A stretch of 64,000 bases of DNA, from assembly GCA_043497085.1 (NCBI GenBank), contig JBIEKI010000007.1; one strand, given 5' to 3'. Below, piece after piece: positions 59,006 through 64,000 of the stretch (positions within the stretch are counted from its first letter, which is position 1; each line of letters begins with the position of its first letter). A program made the position numbers and the translations under genes. The notes below the pieces were generated by a model that ran no database searches, had not been told where the DNA came from, and saw only the letters and a list, made by a program, of their open reading frames with translations. The DNA is from Thalassobacillus sp043497085 (lineage in GTDB: Bacteria > Bacillota > Bacilli > Bacillales > Halobacillaceae).

Positions 59006-62000
59006 GTGTCGATAACGATAGATTCTACTATTAAACTGACAGCGGGAGATTATTGTTTTTCCTTTTTACCGAGTGGGGATATTCAGGAAGCAACTTTCCA
59101 TTCTGTGATGATCAACCAGCTGATATCTAATCCTGTGGATGGCTCGTTGAATAATCTTTACTTACGAATCCATGAGGAAAATGGCATTCAAGCCTATCCA
59201 TTACTAGGGGTAGCTTCTCAAAGTGAAGTGGCATTCGGAGAAGGCCAGGTGACGTGGACAGGTACGATTGAAGACATCGACTATACCGTTGATTTTCATT
59301 TGACGGATCACGGTGTCTGGTTCTGGGAGGTCAACGTCGAGGGCGATGGGCAAGAAATCGACGTCATATATGGGCAGGATATCGGGATAGCGGAAAAAGG
59401 TGCCCTAAGAAATAATGAAGCATACATATCCCAATATATCGACCATCAGATTTTTGAAGATGAACAGAAAGGCTATGTCGTCTGTTCCCGGCAAAACCAA
59501 CAGCAGTCGTCCGGTTTTCCTTATTTGCAGCAGGGTTCGCTGACATCCACAGTCGGGTATGCAACCGACGGATTCCAGTTCTTCGGGAAATCTTATAAAG
59601 AAACAGATCGACCGGCAGCTTTAGCTGAATCGACGCTTCCTAATGAAGTGTATCAATATGAATTTGCCTATACTGCATTGCAATCAGAAAAAGTGACACT
59701 GGCCGGTTCCAGCCAGTTTGTCTTCTATGGGTATTTCCGGGGAAATCATGAAGAGGCAGTAAGTGAATTGGAATACCAGGATATCGTTTCGGAAGCCTGG
59801 ACACAGGTGAAAACAAAGGAAGTTTCGACGAAAACACCTGCCGAGAAGGTGAGAAAAACTTCTGACATCGAAAGCAATATCGTCGGGGAAACGATGAGCA
59901 CCGATGATATCAACCACTATTATCCGAACCGCCATCAGGAAGAATGGGACGGAAACGAATTGCTGTCCTTCTTTACCGACACCCACGAGCATGTGGTGTT
60001 AAAAGAAAAAGAGCTACTGGTGGAACGCCCGCACGGACATATCATCATGTCGGGTTACAATGACCAGCTCAAAGAAGATACGATTACGTCAACCTCATGG
60101 ATGTACGGCATTTTCAATGCGCAGACGGTTGTCGGCAATACTAACTTTAACAAACTATTAACCAATGCACGCAATGCGCTTAATGTGATGAAAACGTCAG
60201 GACAGCGTATTTATGTCGAGATAAATGGATCTTATCAACTGCTGACATTGCCGTCTGTCTATGAAGTCGGGTTCAATTATGCCCGCTGGTACTATAAAAC
60301 TGATAAAGAGACGTTCATCATTACCAGCTATACAATCTTAGATACACCGGAAGTTCGTTTACAATTCGAAACAGAAAGCGGGAAAGCGTACCGCTACCTG
60401 GTGACTAATCAAGTTGTCATGCATCCGAATGAATATGAGGTGCCGTATCAGGTTGATAGAGACGGTCAAGTGATTACCATTACTGCAGACGATTCTTCCA
60501 TGAACGCTGGCATTTACCCGGATCTTACCTACAAGCTTCATGTGGAAGGAGCTTCATTTGATTTAGTAGATGAACAAAAGCTTGCTACGAATGTAAAACT
60601 AGGAGCAGCTTCCCTTGTAATCTGTGAACTGGAAGCTTCCAGTGACTGGAGCATGATTTTGCAAGGTCAACTTCACGGGAAAGAGCTGCCTGTCGAGGAA
60701 CGATCAGCAGAAGAAGAAATCGAGAGATATCGCAGCTATTATCGTGATGTGATGAACGGTTTCCGACTTTCCGGCAAAGGTGAACTTACGGAAGAAATGA
60801 ATAAGGTCAACGCACTGGCCTGGTGGTACACCCATAATATGCTCGTTCATTTCTCTGTCCCTCATGGCCTGGAACAATATAGCGGAGCAGCCTGGGGTAC
60901 ACGGGATGTTTGTCAGGGGCCGACGGAATATTTCATGGCAACGCAAAACTATGCATCAGTCAAGGAAATTATTAAGAAGGTATATACGCATCAATTTGAA
61001 GAAGACGGAAACTGGCCGCAATGGTTCATGTTCGATAAGTACGCGCATATTCAGGCAGGAGAGAGCCACGGGGATGTCATTGTCTGGCCTTTAAAAATAT
61101 TAGCTGATTACTTACAGGCAACAGGGGATTATCAACTGCTGGAAGAAAAGGTGCCTTATACGAAGCGGGACGAAGGGTTTGTGCTGACAGAAGAGACAGC
61201 AACGATTCTTGATCACGCGAAAAAAGAGATCAATTACATCCAAGAACATTTCCTCCATGATACGTATTTATCTTCTTATGGTGATGGGGATTGGGATGAT
61301 ACCCTGCAGCCTGCGAACGCCCAGTTGAAGCAGTTCATGGTGAGCAGCTGGACTGTAGCCCTGACGTATCAAGTGGTGGATAAGCTTGCTGAAGTACTCG
61401 AAACTTTCGACGAACAGTATGCTGGAGAACTAGCCTCTATCGCCACGGGTATTGAAAAAGATTATAAGAAATACATCCTGAAAACAGATGTGTTGCCAGG
61501 GTTTGTCTATATGGAACAGCCAGGAGAAGCAGAAATGATGCTTCACCCGGATGACACAAAAACAGGTATCGACTATCGTCTGCTGCCAATGCAGCGAAGC
61601 ATCATCAGTGAATTGCTGAATGCGGAACAGGCAGAGAAACACTATCAATTGATCAAGGAAAAACTTTATTGTCCTGATGGTGTACGGTTGATGAACCGTC
61701 CTGCTAATTATGTCGGGGGAGTCAGCACACATTTCAAACGTGCCGAACAAGCATCCAATTTCGGCCGTGAAATCGGGCTGCAATATGTCCATGCCCATAT
61801 CCGTTACGTTGAGGCAATGGCGAAACTTGGAAAAGAAGAGGAAGTGTGGCAGGGGCTGCAAATGATTAATCCGATCGGAATCAGAGACGTCGTCCCTAAT
61901 GCGGAAATCAGACAAAGCAATGCCTACTTCAGCAGTTCAGATGGGAAGTTCAACACACGTTATGAAGCGGAAGAAAACTTTGACAAGCTGCGTGACGGTT

Positions 62001-62353
62001 CCGTTCCTGTCAAAGGCGGATGGCGCATCTATTCCAGCGGGCCTGGCATCTATATGAACCAACTGATCTCCAATTGCCTCGGTATTCGCGAGGAAGGAGG
62101 CGACCTTGTCATCGATCCGGTACTTCCGGACGATTTTGACAGATTGACGTTTGATTTCCAATGGCATGATAAAGCGGTCACCTTTGTCTATCACCTTAAC
62201 AATGAAGAAAAACATGTCGCCATCAATGGTGAGCCCGTAGAAAAAGCTGAACGGCTCAAGAATGCCTACCGCAAAGGCGGCGTCAGAATCAGCAGCGAGG
62301 AAGTCGGAAGTAAACTGGATAAAGAAAGTAATGTAATCGATATTTACCTATAA
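59006..62353 (+). CDS. GH94 phosphorylase, 1,2-beta-oligoglucan phosphorylase-like
   Basis: A 1115-residue cytosolic enzyme. Its length and many segments match the Listeria 1,2-beta-oligoglucan phosphorylase (about 1113 residues) as I recall it: HGLEQYSGAAWGTRDVCQGP, WPQWFMFDKYAHIQ, SHGDVIVWPLKILADYL, SYGDGDWDDTLQPANAQLK and VGGVSTHFKRAEQASNFGRE. The aspartate-rich GDGDWDD (about 759-765) contains the GH94 general acid, and the (alpha/alpha)6 barrel occupies roughly 620-1040. The reaction would be phosphorolysis of sophoro-oligosaccharides to alpha-glucose 1-phosphate and the shortened glucan. GTG start after GGAGG, under its own LacI operator. Linkage specificity needs a biochemical test. 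Confidence 0.85.
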   Translation: MSITIDSTIKLTAGDYCFSFLPSGDIQEATFHSVMINQLISNPVDGSLNNLYLRIHEENGIQAYPLLGVASQSEVAFGEGQVTWTGTIEDIDYTVDFHLTDHGVWFWEVNVEGDGQEIDVIYGQDIGIAEKGALRNNEAYISQYIDHQIFEDEQKGYVVCSRQNQQQSSGFPYLQQGSLTSTVGYATDGFQFFGKSYKETDRPAALAESTLPNEVYQYEFAYTALQSEKVTLAGSSQFVFYGYFRGNHEEAVSELEYQDIVSEAWTQVKTKEVSTKTPAEKVRKTSDIESNIVGETMSTDDINHYYPNRHQEEWDGNELLSFFTDTHEHVVLKEKELLVERPHGHIIMSGYNDQLKEDTITSTSWMYGIFNAQTVVGNTNFNKLLTNARNALNVMKTSGQRIYVEINGSYQLLTLPSVYEVGFNYARWYYKTDKETFIITSYTILDTPEVRLQFETESGKAYRYLVTNQVVMHPNEYEVPYQVDRDGQVITITADDSSMNAGIYPDLTYKLHVEGASFDLVDEQKLATNVKLGAASLVICELEASSDWSMILQGQLHGKELPVEERSAEEEIERYRSYYRDVMNGFRLSGKGELTEEMNKVNALAWWYTHNMLVHFSVPHGLEQYSGAAWGTRDVCQGPTEYFMATQNYASVKEIIKKVYTHQFEEDGNWPQWFMFDKYAHIQAGESHGDVIVWPLKILADYLQATGDYQLLEEKVPYTKRDEGFVLTEETATILDHAKKEINYIQEHFLHDTYLSSYGDGDWDDTLQPANAQLKQFMVSSWTVALTYQVVDKLAEVLETFDEQYAGELASIATGIEKDYKKYILKTDVLPGFVYMEQPGEAEMMLHPDDTKTGIDYRLLPMQRSIISELLNAEQAEKHYQLIKEKLYCPDGVRLMNRPANYVGGVSTHFKRAEQASNFGREIGLQYVHAHIRYVEAMAKLGKEEEVWQGLQMINPIGIRDVVPNAEIRQSNAYFSSSDGKFNTRYEAEENFDKLRDGSVPVKGGWRIYSSGPGIYMNQLISNCLGIREEGGDLVIDPVLPDDFDRLTFDFQWHDKAVTFVYHLNNEEKHVAINGEPVEKAERLKNAYRKGGVRISSEEVGSKLDKESNVIDIYL

Positions 62354-62363
62354 ATTAGCTGAT

Positions 62364-62414
62364 GGAGCCTCCTATTCTGTGAATAGGTGGCCTCATCCAT
62401 AATTTTTTCACAAG
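62364..62414 (+). terminator. Hairpin between phosphorylase and second GH35
   Basis: CCTATTC (about 62377-62383) pairs with GAATAGG (62387-62393), with GAGCC/GGCCTC outside, and a T-rich run at 62404-62409. It could partly terminate or attenuate transcription before the second GH35 gene. Confidence 0.5.
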
Positions 62415-62429
62415 GAGGGGGAAGGTAAC

Positions 62430-64000
62430 GTGATTGAGATCAAGGATAAACAGATTGTGATTGATGGAGAACCGAAAATTATTATGTGCGGGGAAATCCA
62501 TTATTACCGCCTGGATCCTGCAGATTGGCAGGATCGTATTGATAAGCTGAAAGATACCGGATGTAATGCTGTCGCTTCCTATGTTCCCTGGCTTGCCCAT
62601 GAGGAATTTGAAGGGGAGATTGATCTGTATGGAAAAACACGGCCGGAATTAGATTTAGCAGGGTTCATCGATTTATGTGCAGAAAATGATCTTTATTTTT
62701 TCTTGCGACCAGGGCCATTCATCATGGCAGAAATGAAAAATGAAGGAATCCCTTACTGGGTCATCGACAAGCATCCGGAAATTGTGCCAATAACATGGGA
62801 TGGAAAGAAAACATTAGCGAAGACCCTGGATTACATGGCACCGAACTTTTTGAAAGAAACAAAGAAATGGTATCAGGGTGTCATGGAACTCGCTGTTCCT
62901 CGGCTGCAAACCAATGGCGGAAACATTATCGGCATCCAGCTGGACAATGAAGTCGGGATGCTTTCCTGGGTCAGTAATTGTCCGGATTTGACCGACCATG
63001 TTATACGTGATTTTGTGGGATGGCTGAAAGAGCGTTATGATGAAGCGGCCATTAAGGAACGTTATCCGTTTCTACTGGAGGACTCCGAAGCGTGTTTTAC
63101 AGCGATACGGTCACCGAAAGAGCAATACGCAGCAGAACTTCATATTGATCTCGGCTATTATATGCGGCACCGCTTCGCCAACTATATAGCAACATTAAGG
63201 GAGTATGCAGAAGCGTTCGGTGTCAAAGGTGTTCCGTTTGTCGTCAACATCCATGGAACAGGGGGCGGCCGGGGTTTCACCTATCCGATTGGCATCAGCC
63301 AGTTGTATGAATCCTATACCCAGGCGCCTGGTTACCTGTCGGGGTCGGACATTTATTTTGGCGACTTGAATATGGAAAGTTTTCAGGATCTTTATTTGAT
63401 CAATGGTTTTATGGATGCTGTCCATAACCCGGACCAGCCGTTGACTTCTGTTGAATTTAATTGTGGGGATGGCAACTTCGGCAACAACTTCAGTGGCCGT
63501 ATGGACCCTTCAGCTTCTGACTTCAAAGCAAGAATGTGCATCGCACAGGGCAATCGTCTGATCAACTATTATCTAATGACTGGAGGAAGAAACTATCGGC
63601 TAAGCGAAAAGCGGGATGACGGCAATGACAGAATCGCTTCCACCGGGGAACGTCATGGTTTTGCTGCCCCTATCAGCCCGGAAGGTGAACTGAATTATAC
63701 GTTCCCGAGAATGGCCCGTTCGATACAAACCATCATGGCGGTTTCCGATAAGCTTGTTGTCATGGAGGAGGAACGTGATGATGTAGCATTCGCCTTCATA
63801 CCGGACTACTATATGACGGAAGCGTGCTATCACGACAGTGTGAAGGTGAGAGAAATCCACCAGAACTTAGCGGCAAACCGATCAACAGCGGCATGGGAAA
63901 ACATGGCCCGCGCCATGCTGCTTGCTGGTTATCGCTATGGTTCCGTAGATATCCAGAATAAAGCCCTGGATGTATTGGAAACGCCTGTACTTGCTATTCC
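62430..64000 (+). CDS. GH35 family glycoside hydrolase, second copy (cut by window end)
   Basis: From the GTG at 62430, after AAGGAGGGGG, an open frame continues to the last base, 523 codons seen. It is a homologue of the first GH35: IVIDGEPKIIMCGEIHYYRL, NAVASYVPWLAHEEFEGEID, FLRPGPFIMAEM. Acid/base Glu174 is in GIQLDNEVGM and the nucleophile Glu342 in TSVEFNCGDGNFG. The two catalytic residues fall at nearly the same positions as in the first copy. The two copies have diverged (one carries EFQGG, the other EFNCGDGNFG), so they likely cleave different linkages or ends. Cytosolic. Confidence 0.88.
   Translation, partial: MIEIKDKQIVIDGEPKIIMCGEIHYYRLDPADWQDRIDKLKDTGCNAVASYVPWLAHEEFEGEIDLYGKTRPELDLAGFIDLCAENDLYFFLRPGPFIMAEMKNEGIPYWVIDKHPEIVPITWDGKKTLAKTLDYMAPNFLKETKKWYQGVMELAVPRLQTNGGNIIGIQLDNEVGMLSWVSNCPDLTDHVIRDFVGWLKERYDEAAIKERYPFLLEDSEACFTAIRSPKEQYAAELHIDLGYYMRHRFANYIATLREYAEAFGVKGVPFVVNIHGTGGGRGFTYPIGISQLYESYTQAPGYLSGSDIYFGDLNMESFQDLYLINGFMDAVHNPDQPLTSVEFNCGDGNFGNNFSGRMDPSASDFKARMCIAQGNRLINYYLMTGGRNYRLSEKRDDGNDRIASTGERHGFAAPISPEGELNYTFPRMARSIQTIMAVSDKLVVMEEERDDVAFAFIPDYYMTEACYHDSVKVREIHQNLAANRSTAAWENMARAMLLAGYRYGSVDIQNKALDVLETPVLAI

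Noticed and set aside
59006..62353. Cellobiose phosphorylase or chitobiose phosphorylase
   Set aside because: The protein is about 300 residues longer than those enzymes, and its N-terminal region and signature stretches fit the 1,2-beta-oligoglucan type better.

Overview
The window looks like the chromosome of a low-GC Gram-positive bacterium (Bacillota, Bacillaceae), probably a moderately halophilic genus such as Halobacillus or a relative. The grounds are AGGAGG-type ribosome binding sites with frequent GTG and TTG starts, sigma-A promoters, a CcpA-type cre box, Bacillus-type small proteins (DUF3231, DUF4260, DUF4030-like, DUF6157), and a BCCT transporter beside genes that turn carnitine into glycine betaine. 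The genus is an inference. I see no rRNA, tRNA, CRISPR array or intact insertion sequence.

0.4-6.9 kb: a leftward MerR-AHSA1-AHSA1 operon. A copy of its MerR-type promoter stands in front of a dihydrofolate-reductase-like gene. Next comes a two-component system with a BcrAB-like two-gene ABC exporter and a DoxX protein. 7-28.5 kb: an AT-rich accessory region of mostly single-gene units (VOC/glyoxalase, DinB, Nudix, GNAT, methyltransferase, M29 aminopeptidase, pentapeptide, DUF genes). Many units end in a recurring intergenic repeat that carries a terminator hairpin. Partial duplications and gene remnants are common here: two 91% identical VOC genes, a methyltransferase 5' remnant, a duplicated small-gene start, a tyrosine recombinase tail, and a coding sequence split by an in-frame TAG.

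28.7-34.9 kb: catalase, Nudix, DUF1801 proteins, a BrnQ branched-chain amino acid carrier and a TetR regulator. 34.9-39.1 kb: a carnitine module. A BCCT transporter faces an operon of BKACE enzyme, L-carnitine dehydrogenase and thioesterase. The two divergent promoters carry the same motif in their 17-bp spacers. The predicted pathway is carnitine, 3-dehydrocarnitine, betainyl-CoA, glycine betaine. 39.3-42.9 kb: a haloperoxidase-like protein, a Bcr/CflA efflux pump and an esterase.

43.0-64.0 kb (continuing past the window): a large glycan-utilisation locus and the best candidate for an undescribed system. In order it encodes a LacI regulator, a GH35 enzyme, a solute-binding lipoprotein, a 977-residue solute-binding protein with N-terminal beta-sandwich domains, two permeases, an NHL-TPR-Yip1 membrane protein, a DUF5696 exported protein, two more permeases, a GH94-type enzyme closely resembling 1,2-beta-oligoglucan phosphorylase, and a second GH35 (cut by the window end). 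No transport ATPase is present, so a shared MsmX-type ATPase elsewhere is expected. A 16-bp palindrome occurs at the lacI promoter, before the phosphorylase gene and, nearly perfect, inside the first GH35 gene. The likely substrate is a beta-1,2-glucan or related oligosaccharide, inferred from the phosphorylase.
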